Origin: Bacteroidota bacterium
GTDB taxonomy: Bacteria > Bacteroidota > Bacteroidia > Cytophagales > Cyclobacteriaceae
NCBI GenBank assembly: GCA_018267135.1
Contig: JAFDZA010000002.1
Span: forward strand, 62,001-126,000
Length of the DNA stretch: 64,000 bases
Direction: 5' to 3'
Shown one piece after another: positions 56,292 to 64,000 of this stretch. Both the position numbers and the translations under genes were made by a program. The first letter of the stretch is position 1, and the number at the start of each line of letters is the position of its first letter. A model generated the notes under the pieces. The model had not been told where the DNA came from and ran no database searches. It saw nothing but the letters and a program-made list of their open reading frames with translations.

Positions 56292-57653
56292 TTACTGAAA
56301 ACCATCAGGTTTCAAGGTTCCCATAGCGTAATCTAAAATCACTTTTTGAAAGAGAAGAAGGTTTTCGGCTTGTGCTTTATCTGTTTGTGCTTGTACTAAG
56401 ACACGGTTAGCGTTGGCATACTCTACAAAACTTGTTACTCCGAGAGTATATCGTTCTGTTTCAAGTTGGAGAGCCAACTCGGCTGCATTCAGTTGGTCAA
56501 TAGTTGCCAAGACCCTTTTCAAATAAAGACGGTAAATTTCATGAGCTTTTTTAACATCTGTTTTCACCTGAATCTCTGTATTTCTCCTGATGATTTGATT
56601 ATTCAAATAAGTAGCTTTTTGCAGTACATAGTTTGTTCGGTTTTGAAAATTTTGAGAGCCACCTAAAATGGGAATGTTCAAATTAAAACCAGCCCATTTT
56701 TTCAAGTTGACAGTTTTTAGTTGCTCGGTAAAAGTATATTGATTAGGCCCTGCTGTGCCATAAAAATAGTTATATGCCGTAAACCCAGATGCGTACATAC
56801 TTAAAGTTGGTAGCATCGAAGCACGAATTGCCTTCATACCATATTTGGCAGACTCCTCATTTTTAACTGCGCGTAAATAGTCTGCTCGGTTTTTCAAAGC
56901 AGTGTCAAATAATAATTCGAAATCCTCATTCCGATCAGCCGTGTTTAGATTCCAAGTGGGTTTTACCACATTAAACTCTTCATTAGGATCAAGCAATAAA
57001 GTCATAGTAAGTAAAGCCCGATCGTTCACTAAATTAACCTGTGCAGTTAAGCTTCGAATTTCGGCTGCCTTTGCCTGAGAGTCTTGATTATATTCATCTA
57101 CCTGAGACTTTGCTCCTAAGTTTACCTGTTCTTTTATTTGTATTAATTGTTTTTTTAATGCTTCCCAATTTTCGTTAGCTATCTTAAGCAACTCAATATC
57201 AAGGAGTACCTGTAGATATTGAGTTGCAACCGTGTTCATGATATCCTGCTCGGTCCGATTAACATAGAATAACTGAGCATCTAAAGCACTTAATGACTGT
57301 TTAACTCTATTTACTTGGGAAAACCCATTGAATAAATTGATGTTAGCGTTTAACGAAGCCCCCGTATTATCAGTAATACCTTCTGCTAGTTTTCCGGTTT
57401 GTTGAACAAATGAATTTCCAGCAGCTCGCTGAGCATAAGCATTGAAGCCAAGAGTTGGGCCTAACCCCGCAATATTGAAATTGCGCTGCATAACAGCTAA
57501 GTCTAAATTGTTCTTTTGTTGATTGAGGAGCACCCCGTTTTTCAATGCAATTTTTATCGCGTCATCAAAGGTCAATATTTTTGAACCCTCTTGGGCAAAT
57601 GCCATTACGGTTGATAACAGTAACCCCATGACCAAATTTCGTTTCATACTCAT
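56292..57653 (-). CDS. TolC-family outer-membrane efflux protein
   Basis: A 453-residue protein with a signal peptide (about 1-20, ends AFAQ). It has two repeats of long alpha-helices with heptads (RVKQSLSALDAQLFYVNRTEQDIMNT in part, KAAEIRSLTAQVNL) and short barrel strands (GFNLNIPILGGSQNF), typical of the outer-membrane efflux family. It starts 1 base after the ABC ATPase stop, so they form an operon. A membrane-fusion protein and permease are not in the window. Confidence 0.88.
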   Translation of the reverse strand: MSMKRNLVMGLLLSTVMAFAQEGSKILTFDDAIKIALKNGVLLNQQKNNLDLAVMQRNFNIAGLGPTLGFNAYAQRAAGNSFVQQTGKLAEGITDNTGASLNANINLFNGFSQVNRVKQSLSALDAQLFYVNRTEQDIMNTVATQYLQVLLDIELLKIANENWEALKKQLIQIKEQVNLGAKSQVDEYNQDSQAKAAEIRSLTAQVNLVNDRALLTMTLLLDPNEEFNVVKPTWNLNTADRNEDFELLFDTALKNRADYLRAVKNEESAKYGMKAIRASMLPTLSMYASGFTAYNYFYGTAGPNQYTFTEQLKTVNLKKWAGFNLNIPILGGSQNFQNRTNYVLQKATYLNNQIIRRNTEIQVKTDVKKAHEIYRLYLKRVLATIDQLNAAELALQLETERYTLGVTSFVEYANANRVLVQAQTDKAQAENLLLFQKVILDYAMGTLKPDGFQ

Positions 57654-57654
57654 A

Positions 57655-58332
57655 TCATTTCACCAGTTCATCGGCTGCAATGGCGCCATCGGCAATGCGC
57701 ACAATTCGTTTTCCGCGTTTCGCGTTTTCTTCTGAGTGGGTAACCTGAATGATGGTAATGCCTTCTTCGTTTAATTTTTGGAATATGTTCATAATCTGTT
57801 TGCCTTGGTCGCTGTGCAGGTTGCCGGTGGGTTCATCGGCCAATAATAATTTGGGTTCGCCCACGATGGCCCGGGCAATGCCGACCAGTTGTTGTTGTCC
57901 GCCACTCAGTTGTTCGGGAAATAAATCTTTCTTGGCTACGATGTTGAAGCGATCGAGCATTTCGGCTACCAGGCTTTTGCGCAGGTTGCTATTTACGCCT
58001 TTATATAAGAGTGGCGTTTCAATGTTTTCGTATACAGTAAGTTCATCGATTAAATGATAGGCTTGAAAAATAAAGCCGATGTAGTTTTTATGCATCTCGC
58101 TTTTTTTCTTTTCGCGCATTTTGTGTACCGGCTCATCAAAAAAATAATATTCTCCGGCCGAGGGCTCATCCAACATGCCGATGATGTTCATCAGCGAAGA
58201 TTTGCCCGCCCCACTGGGTCCCATGATAGTAACAAATTCGCCCTGACCCACTTCTAAATCAATTCCTTTTAAAATGAAGGTGCGCTGAAAGCGGGAGTCT
58301 ATGTACTTATCTATATTGGATAGTTTTATCAT
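57655..58332 (-). CDS. ABC transporter ATP-binding protein (MacB/LolD type)
   Basis: A 225-residue ATPase. It has Walker [10 protein letters not shown] (38-46), signature LSGGQQQ (about 139-145), Walker [15 protein letters not shown] and the H-loop His in [12 protein letters not shown]. This is the MacB/LolD/FtsE class, whose partner is an FtsX-like permease. The next gene in the operon encodes a TolC-like protein; no permease gene follows. It may work with a permease elsewhere. Confidence 0.92.
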   Translation of the reverse strand: MIKLSNIDKYIDSRFQRTFILKGIDLEVGQGEFVTIMGPSGAGKSSLMNIIGMLDEPSAGEYYFFDEPVHKMREKKKSEMHKNYIGFIFQAYHLIDELTVYENIETPLLYKGVNSNLRKSLVAEMLDRFNIVAKKDLFPEQLSGGQQQLVGIARAIVGEPKLLLADEPTGNLHSDQGKQIMNIFQKLNEEGITIIQVTHSEENAKRGKRIVRIADGAIAADELVK

Positions 58333-58454
58333 ATGTTTAGGGGGTAGCCCAAAATAATGCCAATTATATTTTGCTTGAATTTAATGTAAAATACAAGGAT
58401 TAAAGTTGGTTGTACGTCCGCAAATGAAAAAGAGTGTCCGAAAACGGATATATT

Positions 58455-58871
58455 TTAAAATACGATGGGGTGCAACACCACATCTACCCTTCGGTTCATC
58501 CGTTGCCCCCCGAAGGAGTCGTTAGAAAAGACAGGATTTTCATAGCCCCAATCGCGAACATGTATAATTTTTTCGGGAATATCTTTTTGGAGCAGTATCT
58601 GAAACACCATTTGGCTGCGCATTTGCGAGAGCCACTGATTATATCTTCTGCCTCCGATATTATCGGTATGGCTGATAATTTGAACCTGATATTTTTCTAA
58701 CAAATTGGGGATGGAATCTAACCACCGGGCCAGATTATTTTCCTGCTGCTCGTCTATATCATAGCTGCCGCCTCCGAAAAATATGCTTTTGCTGAGTTCG
58801 CCCACACTTACTTGTGCGGGTACGGAAAACGGCATTAATAAAAATAAAACCCAAAGCACTCTCGCCAGCAT
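58455..58871 (-). CDS. OmpA-family periplasmic/outer-membrane protein
   Basis: About 138 residues from ATG 58871 (MLARVLWVLFLLMPFSVPAQ), with a signal peptide of about 20 residues. The rest is an OmpA_C-like peptidoglycan-associated fold: IIFFGGGSYDIDEQQ-like beginning, HTDNIGGRRYNQWLSQMRSQMV, then GYENPVFSND and the terminal RMNRRVDVVL. It lacks a separate barrel. It is divergent from the small exported protein at 58931. A longer start at 58916 adds 15 residues before the signal peptide and is less likely. Confidence 0.82.
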   Translation of the reverse strand: MLARVLWVLFLLMPFSVPAQVSVGELSKSIFFGGGSYDIDEQQENNLARWLDSIPNLLEKYQVQIISHTDNIGGRRYNQWLSQMRSQMVFQILLQKDIPEKIIHVRDWGYENPVFSNDSFGGQRMNRRVDVVLHPIVF

Positions 58872-58930
58872 GAAGTGAATGTACTGAAAAAAAATTATAA
58901 CCTCCTCTGAAAACAAAGTAAATTAGAGCT

Positions 58931-59341
58931 GTGAAAAAGGCGATTGCTGTTCTTTGTCTGGGTAGTTCTTTACTTTGTGCCGCGCAGGCAGAGGAGCACC
59001 TCATTTCGCCCGAACTGGTAGGCAAGTGGTGTTACATTAGCGAAACAGTTTCGGTGGCAGAAGTACACGGCAACTCGTGCATAATTTTACAAGCTGATGG
59101 AACCTACGAAGCTACCCTCGACCGGAGTTCGTTGCCCAACGGAACCCCTTTTTCAGTTGCTCAAGATACCGATCGCGGAACCTGGTGGGTAAAAGACAAC
59201 CGCTTATTTTACAATTCGGAACTAAACGGACAAGGTTCATTTTTTTTTCAAAAAAGAAATCATCCGCGCAATGAAAGTATCGCCTTGCTCGTAGTTAACG
59301 GGCTATTGTTTGCCACGGCTTCATCGCACGACCCGTGGTAA
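58931..59341 (+). CDS. Small exported protein of unknown function
   Basis: A 136-residue protein with a signal peptide (MKKAIAVLCLGSSLLCAAQA, cleavage near 20). The mature part is beta-rich with LVGKWCYISE, DGTYEATLDRSS and GTWWVKDNRLFYNSELNG, a lipocalin/DUF-like pattern of a small barrel, with two cysteines (CYIS, NSCII) that may form a disulfide. GTG start. Family unknown; the GKW motif resembles lipocalin-like proteins. Confidence 0.7.
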   Translation: MKKAIAVLCLGSSLLCAAQAEEHLISPELVGKWCYISETVSVAEVHGNSCIILQADGTYEATLDRSSLPNGTPFSVAQDTDRGTWWVKDNRLFYNSELNGQGSFFFQKRNHPRNESIALLVVNGLLFATASSHDPW

Positions 59342-59370
59342 CGGCCGCTAAGCTTACTTATTATTTCTTT

Positions 59371-60888
59371 TCAATACTTGGCTGGTTGTCCGGCTGCCGG
59401 AGTAGATTTTTTAATAAAATCCCGGATGTGGTCATTCGAGGTGGCCAAGTCTTCAGCACGTAAATACATCATGTGCCCGCTGCGGTAGCCTTCAAAACGC
59501 ATGCGGTCTTTCATTTTGCCGCTGGGGTCTATCTGCCATTGTGTAAACTTGGCCCGGAAGTATGTAGTAGCCCCATCGTAATACCCTGACTGAACCATTA
59601 AATGCAGATACGGGTTTTCGGCCATGGCTTGCCGCAGGTTTTCGCCCGTGCGGTTGTTCTTATTATCCCACGGATATACCGACCCAAACATATTGTATTT
59701 TAAATCAGTTTTGTATTTCAGCACATCGCGCAAATAGTAATTGATGGCCGGGGTAAAGGAGTGAAGCCACGAAGTTAGTTCCGAATTATAATCAGGCTGA
59801 AAGCCAGCTGCCATTTTATCTAACCCCAGATAGCGTGAGTCTAACCGGCCAATGGTGAAATTTTTTTCGCGCAGCAATTCTTTCCAAAAAAATTCGGTAG
59901 GCACTTGCAGGTTGGTTTGCAGAATTGCTTTTTCTGAAAGGCCAGAGTAGCGGCTCATCTTGGCAGCAATTTGTTGGCGTTTGGCCTCGTCAATAAATCC
60001 GCCACGGGAAACAGCCGGAATTAATTCGTCAAGGGTAAAAGCTTCCGATTCAGGAAGAATATCTTTTAAATCTTTTTGTTGAAGATCAGCCGGCAATGCT
60101 TTGTGATGCCAGGCGGCTGCGGTAAAATAAGGGAAGTCCAGCGCATCGTTTAGCATGCCGTCTTCCATAATGCCCAGCTGGGTGGGCGAAACCAAAATTA
60201 CTCCGTTTAAATACATCCAATGAGCATTTTGTAATTCTAACGCCAGCCCTGATACACGCGCAGTACCATAACTTTCACCGATCAGATATTTGGGGGAAGT
60301 CCACCGGCTATTGCGCGAAACGAAGGTGTCGAGCCAATCGGCCAGATAGGCTATGTCGGCATTGACACCAAAAAAAGTAGAGCGTTCTGTTTTGGGATCG
60401 AGAATGCGGGAGAAGCCAGTATTGACCGGATCTACATACACGATATCGGCTACATCGAGAATGGAATTGGGGTTGTCTTTAATTCCATACGGTTGTACAG
60501 GGTAGCCCTCGTCATCAATATTCAAAATTTTAGGGCCGGTATAAGCTACGTGCATCCACACGGAAGCTGAGCCGGGGCCGCCATTAAAAGACATAAAAAA
60601 TGGCCGCTTGCTTTTATCGGTAACATCGGTGCGTTCGTAGTAGGTATAAAATAAGGAAGCGATTATTTTTCCGTCTTTGTCCCACACAGGCTGAGTGCCT
60701 GCCGTTACTTTATAGGGAACTATTTTTCCTTTGATGGTGGCTTGCCCTGTGGTAGAAACGGCCGACTCGGCCGGCAAAGTTCTTTCAGGCGAATGTTTTT
60801 CAGGAGAAGATTTTTCGGCCGAAGGTTTTTCCTGAGCCCAACCAATGAAAGACAAAAGAAAAAGAAAGGCGGTAAATGTAAGTTTCAT
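59371..60888 (-). CDS. S10-family serine carboxypeptidase-like protein
   Basis: A 505-residue exported hydrolase with a signal peptide (about 1-19, ends GWAQ). It has the S10 oxyanion motif FNGGPGSAS (101-109), nucleophile Ser206 in GESYGTA, catalytic Asp in QSGYYDGAT (about 421) and His472 in YRSGHMMYL, all in order. Just after the signal peptide, residues 20-36 hold three imperfect EKxSPE repeats. Probably releases C-terminal amino acids in the periplasm; some family members are acyltransferases instead. Confidence 0.9.
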   Translation of the reverse strand: MKLTFTAFLFLLSFIGWAQEKPSAEKSSPEKHSPERTLPAESAVSTTGQATIKGKIVPYKVTAGTQPVWDKDGKIIASLFYTYYERTDVTDKSKRPFFMSFNGGPGSASVWMHVAYTGPKILNIDDEGYPVQPYGIKDNPNSILDVADIVYVDPVNTGFSRILDPKTERSTFFGVNADIAYLADWLDTFVSRNSRWTSPKYLIGESYGTARVSGLALELQNAHWMYLNGVILVSPTQLGIMEDGMLNDALDFPYFTAAAWHHKALPADLQQKDLKDILPESEAFTLDELIPAVSRGGFIDEAKRQQIAAKMSRYSGLSEKAILQTNLQVPTEFFWKELLREKNFTIGRLDSRYLGLDKMAAGFQPDYNSELTSWLHSFTPAINYYLRDVLKYKTDLKYNMFGSVYPWDNKNNRTGENLRQAMAENPYLHLMVQSGYYDGATTYFRAKFTQWQIDPSGKMKDRMRFEGYRSGHMMYLRAEDLATSNDHIRDFIKKSTPAAGQPAKY

Positions 60889-61137
60889 AAAAATTCTGTT
60901 TTGCTTTCAAGATAACGGAAAGAAAGTAGAGGGTAAAGACTTCTAAAATGGAAGGCAAAAGAAAAAGATAAACGGAAAGACAGGGCAGGTTATGCCTGCA
61001 ACTGGTCGTGCTATTATGCCTCTTGAGGCTGAAAACTTCTGTCTAACGTTAATTCCATTCAGGGCGGTTTCGATTCGCGTATTTTTCGGATTAATCATTT
61101 GTCGGTAGGGGCTTTTTTCAGATGAAACTGAATATCT

Positions 61138-64000
61138 GTGAAGAAGCTTTTTTTCTTTTTATCCATTTTTTTTATGGGAGTACATACAGCCACCAACGTG
61201 GCTGCCCAATGTGCTATTATGGAACCCGGCTTTAAATTCTTAACCAGTAGCCGCGGTTGTGCTCCTTATACGGTAAGCCTTGAAACGCTTTACCTCTCGG
61301 CCATACCGGGCACGGTTTATTCGGTTGACTGGGGAGATGGCACTCCGTTACAAACCTATACGCAGGTAAATGCCACGGGCGTAATTATGACACACACCTA
61401 CCCGAACGCTTCGGTTAATTGCGGGTATGATGTGGTGATTGATGCATCGAATGCGTGCAACCCACCGGGCTCGGTCGTACCGATCAATACACAAGTGATT
61501 GTATGGACCAACGATGTGGTGTCAATTAATCCGCAGGTATTTCGTGTGTGCCAGGGGTTTGCCGAAACCCTTTCTTTTACGGACAACAGCACATGGAATT
61601 GTTTTCCCCGGCCTACCCGCGAGAACAGCGCACCCCGCTGGATTCAGTGGCTCTATGGCACTGGCCCGTTGGCCACGCAAATTCCGGGTGTGCAGGTAAA
61701 CGGAGTGTTGCCGGGTGCCTATCCGTATCTAAACCCGGCCGCCAACACTAACCCCATTTACCCGGTGGCCGCTCCCGGGCAGGTAAGTTTACCTGTTGCC
61801 GTTCCGGTTACTGCTCCGGCCAATGTGGGGAACACATTTCAGGTAACTCTTAAAAACTGGAATCAATGTAATGCCTATTCTAATGACCCATTGAACCCGT
61901 TCGTTCCGGTGAATGGAGATTTAATAAACGGAGATAATCCGGCACAGGTAACGACAGCACAAATTGTGGTTGTGCCTTCGCCCCAGCCGGCCTTCATTAC
62001 CCGTTTAAATAATGCCGGAGGCCCGGTGCAAACTACTTTTTGTATTGGTGATCAGATTTTTTTTGACGACCAAACGCCATTCATTGCCGGATCCTCTTTT
62101 GGCTACACGTGGCAATTTTTTGATAACAACACCGGGGCGGGTGCACCCTTGGCGACCTCTACCGGCAACGCTCCTGTTTTTTCTTATACCACGGGCGGGC
62201 CGAAGTTGATTCGCCTCTCCGTTACCGATAACAATGCGGCCGGTGGATGCACGAATACCTACGATGGCCTCATCACGATTTCGCCTGCGCTGGTGGCGTC
62301 TATTAAAACCATGGATTTATCGAACAACCCGATCACGCCTTACTTTTGCCAATCTGCTTCGGCTCCTTATACTACATTTCAGGTTCGGTTTGCCGATGCA
62401 TCGGTGGGGGTGGCCACGCCCAGCACCCAATGGCAATGGCAATTTTACGATCAGAACAACATGCTGATCAATTCGTTTCCGGCCGTTGGATTTTCTAATG
62501 TTCCGTTAGGCCCGTTCGATCGTGTTTTTACCACGCGTGGTATTTATCAGGCTACGTTAACCATTCGCGACAACATTACCGGTTGCCAGACACAAAACAG
62601 TACGCAAGTTCGAATCTATGAAAATCCTGTTCCGTTATTCGTGGCTACACGGGTATGCCAGGGGCAACTCAATTCCTTCACAGAAAACTCTACCCTCAAC
62701 TCCATCCATGGCGACACCATTATCCTACGCGAGTGGGATTTTAGCTACAACGGAGTTACCTTCAATAAAGACCCGGCTTACGACAATAGGCGCTCCTTTA
62801 CCCGATCGCTCGGAGGGGCAGGCACCTATCAGGTGGCGCTTCGGGTAACAGCAAGCCAAAACAATTGCTCGGCTATTGTGGTTATACCCGTTGTGGTTGA
62901 CCCGCTGCCGCAGGCCAGTTTCACACCTGATAAAATTTCGGGGTGTAGCATGCTTACCGTTAATTTTACAAACACGTCCGTGGGAGGTCAGCCGGATATA
63001 GTAGATCATTTTGATTGGGAAATTGATTTTAAGAATGGGCTGGGTTTTCAGGTAGCGGGTTCGCAGCGCCCGGCAGATGTCAATTTCAGCAACCTCTTTA
63101 CGTATGCATTTAAAAATATAACTACGGTTAATAAACAGGCCGATGTGCGGTTACATGTTTACACTGTGCATGGCTGCGAAACCATTTCACCGGTTACCAC
63201 CATTACGGTTTTTCCGGGAACGAACTCCGGGTTCAGCTCTACCAACTATTCTCCTTTTAATACTAATTGCTCGCCCCAAACTATCCATTTTCAGGTAGAT
63301 GCGGCCACGCAAGCACTGACTCCGTCTGATTACAACTGGACGGTAAGCGATGCCAGCGGAATTATTTCTAACACGAGTACAGGCACCTCGCCCACCTTCA
63401 ACTACACATTTTCTAACCTGACGTTGGCGCTAAAAGATTTTTCGATAAACCTGACTACCACACTTTCTACCGGCTGCCGGGGCGATTCTACCCGCACCGT
63501 CCGCATAGCTCCCGTGCCGAGTTCATTGTTTGTAACAGACACTTTGGCTTTCAACTGCAACGAGATGACAATTCGCCTAAGCGCAATACAGAAGGGACTG
63601 GCAGCCTATCATTGGGTTATGGTTGACAATGGAGTTACGCTGAGCGATGTAACGAATGCTTCCGATCAATATTCGTTTACGTTCAACCGCAGTGCCATTA
63701 ACCAGAATATTCAGTTCTCGCTCGATACAAAAAACTTTGCCAATTGTGCCAGCCCCGTGTTGCGAAATAACCTGGTGGTGCCACAACAAGATAATATGAA
63801 TGCCTCATTCACCGCTACCCCCGTCACGCAAACACTTCCCGCTTCAACAGTAGCAATCAACAACACCACGAACTCCGGCCCATGGACCTATCAATGGGAT
63901 TTCGGAGATGGCTTAACATCCAACACAGCTCAGGTAACAAGCCACACCTATGTTACCTATGGTGTTTACACTATTAAACTAACCGTTAGCAATTCGGTTT
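61138..64000 (+). CDS. Large PKD-repeat surface protein (3' end outside window)
   Basis: The frame stays open for 954 codons to the window end with no stop. GTG 61138 gives a signal peptide (KKLFFFLSIFFMGV then NVAAQ). The mature protein has repeated PKD/Ig-like domains: SVDWGDGTPLQTY near the N-terminus, several WxWQF/WDF-type strands, and a canonical PKD unit at the end (WDFGDGLTSNTAQ, HTYVTYGVYTIKLTV). Such proteins in Bacteroidota usually end with a T9SS or gliding-motility C-terminal domain, not visible here. Role probably adhesion or surface structure. Confidence 0.85.
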   Translation, partial: MKKLFFFLSIFFMGVHTATNVAAQCAIMEPGFKFLTSSRGCAPYTVSLETLYLSAIPGTVYSVDWGDGTPLQTYTQVNATGVIMTHTYPNASVNCGYDVVIDASNACNPPGSVVPINTQVIVWTNDVVSINPQVFRVCQGFAETLSFTDNSTWNCFPRPTRENSAPRWIQWLYGTGPLATQIPGVQVNGVLPGAYPYLNPAANTNPIYPVAAPGQVSLPVAVPVTAPANVGNTFQVTLKNWNQCNAYSNDPLNPFVPVNGDLINGDNPAQVTTAQIVVVPSPQPAFITRLNNAGGPVQTTFCIGDQIFFDDQTPFIAGSSFGYTWQFFDNNTGAGAPLATSTGNAPVFSYTTGGPKLIRLSVTDNNAAGGCTNTYDGLITISPALVASIKTMDLSNNPITPYFCQSASAPYTTFQVRFADASVGVATPSTQWQWQFYDQNNMLINSFPAVGFSNVPLGPFDRVFTTRGIYQATLTIRDNITGCQTQNSTQVRIYENPVPLFVATRVCQGQLNSFTENSTLNSIHGDTIILREWDFSYNGVTFNKDPAYDNRRSFTRSLGGAGTYQVALRVTASQNNCSAIVVIPVVVDPLPQASFTPDKISGCSMLTVNFTNTSVGGQPDIVDHFDWEIDFKNGLGFQVAGSQRPADVNFSNLFTYAFKNITTVNKQADVRLHVYTVHGCETISPVTTITVFPGTNSGFSSTNYSPFNTNCSPQTIHFQVDAATQALTPSDYNWTVSDASGIISNTSTGTSPTFNYTFSNLTLALKDFSINLTTTLSTGCRGDSTRTVRIAPVPSSLFVTDTLAFNCNEMTIRLSAIQKGLAAYHWVMVDNGVTLSDVTNASDQYSFTFNRSAINQNIQFSLDTKNFANCASPVLRNNLVVPQQDNMNASFTATPVTQTLPASTVAINNTTNSGPWTYQWDFGDGLTSNTAQVTSHTYVTYGVYTIKLTVSNSV

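Noticed and set aside
61122..61232. ATG at 61122 as the start of the PKD protein
   Set aside because: It is in another frame and reaches a stop within 37 codons. GTG 61138 gives a proper signal peptide in the correct frame.
1..64000. TGA recoded as tryptophan across the genome, to explain the susC stop
   Set aside because: TGA ends nusG and pyrR exactly where the families end, and Trp elsewhere is TGG.
1..64000. Prophage, insertion sequence, integron or CRISPR array
   Set aside because: No transposase, integrase, phage structural gene or regularly spaced repeats were seen.

Overview
The window is a stretch of chromosome from a member of the Bacteroidota, most likely of the Cytophagales type. 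The evidence is SusC/SusD (RagA/RagB) pairs, a type IX secretion (T9SS) C-terminal sorting domain, a DUF4295 gene next to rpmG-rpmB, TAnnTTTG promoter boxes, A-rich translation starts without clear Shine-Dalgarno sites, and TGA used as an ordinary stop. Most of the window is core genome. There is no phage, insertion sequence, CRISPR array or rRNA. One tRNA (Cys, GCA) is present.

Layout. 1-11.4 kb: the 3' part of nusG, a terminator and a promoter, then rplK-rplA-rplJ-rplL-rpoB-rpoC. 11.4-17.3 kb: a DUF3467 protein, a class I amidotransferase, threonine dehydratase, a 48-residue FeoB-associated Cys-rich protein, an amino-acid permease, a Tat-exported TIM-barrel protein, a small basic protein of unknown role and tadA. 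17.3-22.4 kb: an AraC regulator divergent from a TonB receptor plus HmuY-like lipoprotein (probable haem uptake), then a multi-pass acyltransferase. 22.7-33.7 kb: two tandem SusC/SusD units that share a near-identical promoter, leader and 5' coding region. The first susC has a TGA stop inside its signal peptide. 33.7-40.2 kb: an FtsX-permease fragment, a sterol-desaturase-family enzyme, dgt, glyS, ftsY, and DUF4295-rpmG-rpmB.

40.3-52.4 kb: pyrR-pyrB, a glutamate-type dehydrogenase, anmK, then a long co-directional envelope cluster: coaX, an outer-membrane barrel, a TPR protein, lptC, a 52-residue membrane protein, a CNNM/CorC protein, a PpiD/SurA-type chaperone and DUF493. 52.5-64 kb: tRNA-Cys, rpsA, a T9SS-sorted surface protein with a lost start codon, an ABC ATPase with a TolC-like partner but no permease, an OmpA-like protein, a small exported protein, an S10 carboxypeptidase-like protein, and the first 2.86 kb of a large PKD-repeat surface protein that runs off the end.

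No wholly new system is evident. The best leads are two surface-protein genes whose export is disrupted by what look like single G-to-A changes (a TGG-to-TGA change in susC, and ATG-to-ATA in the T9SS gene), the duplicated 5' module of the two susC genes, the haem locus with a CRP-like palindrome, and the uncharacterised barrel and TPR genes next to lptC.
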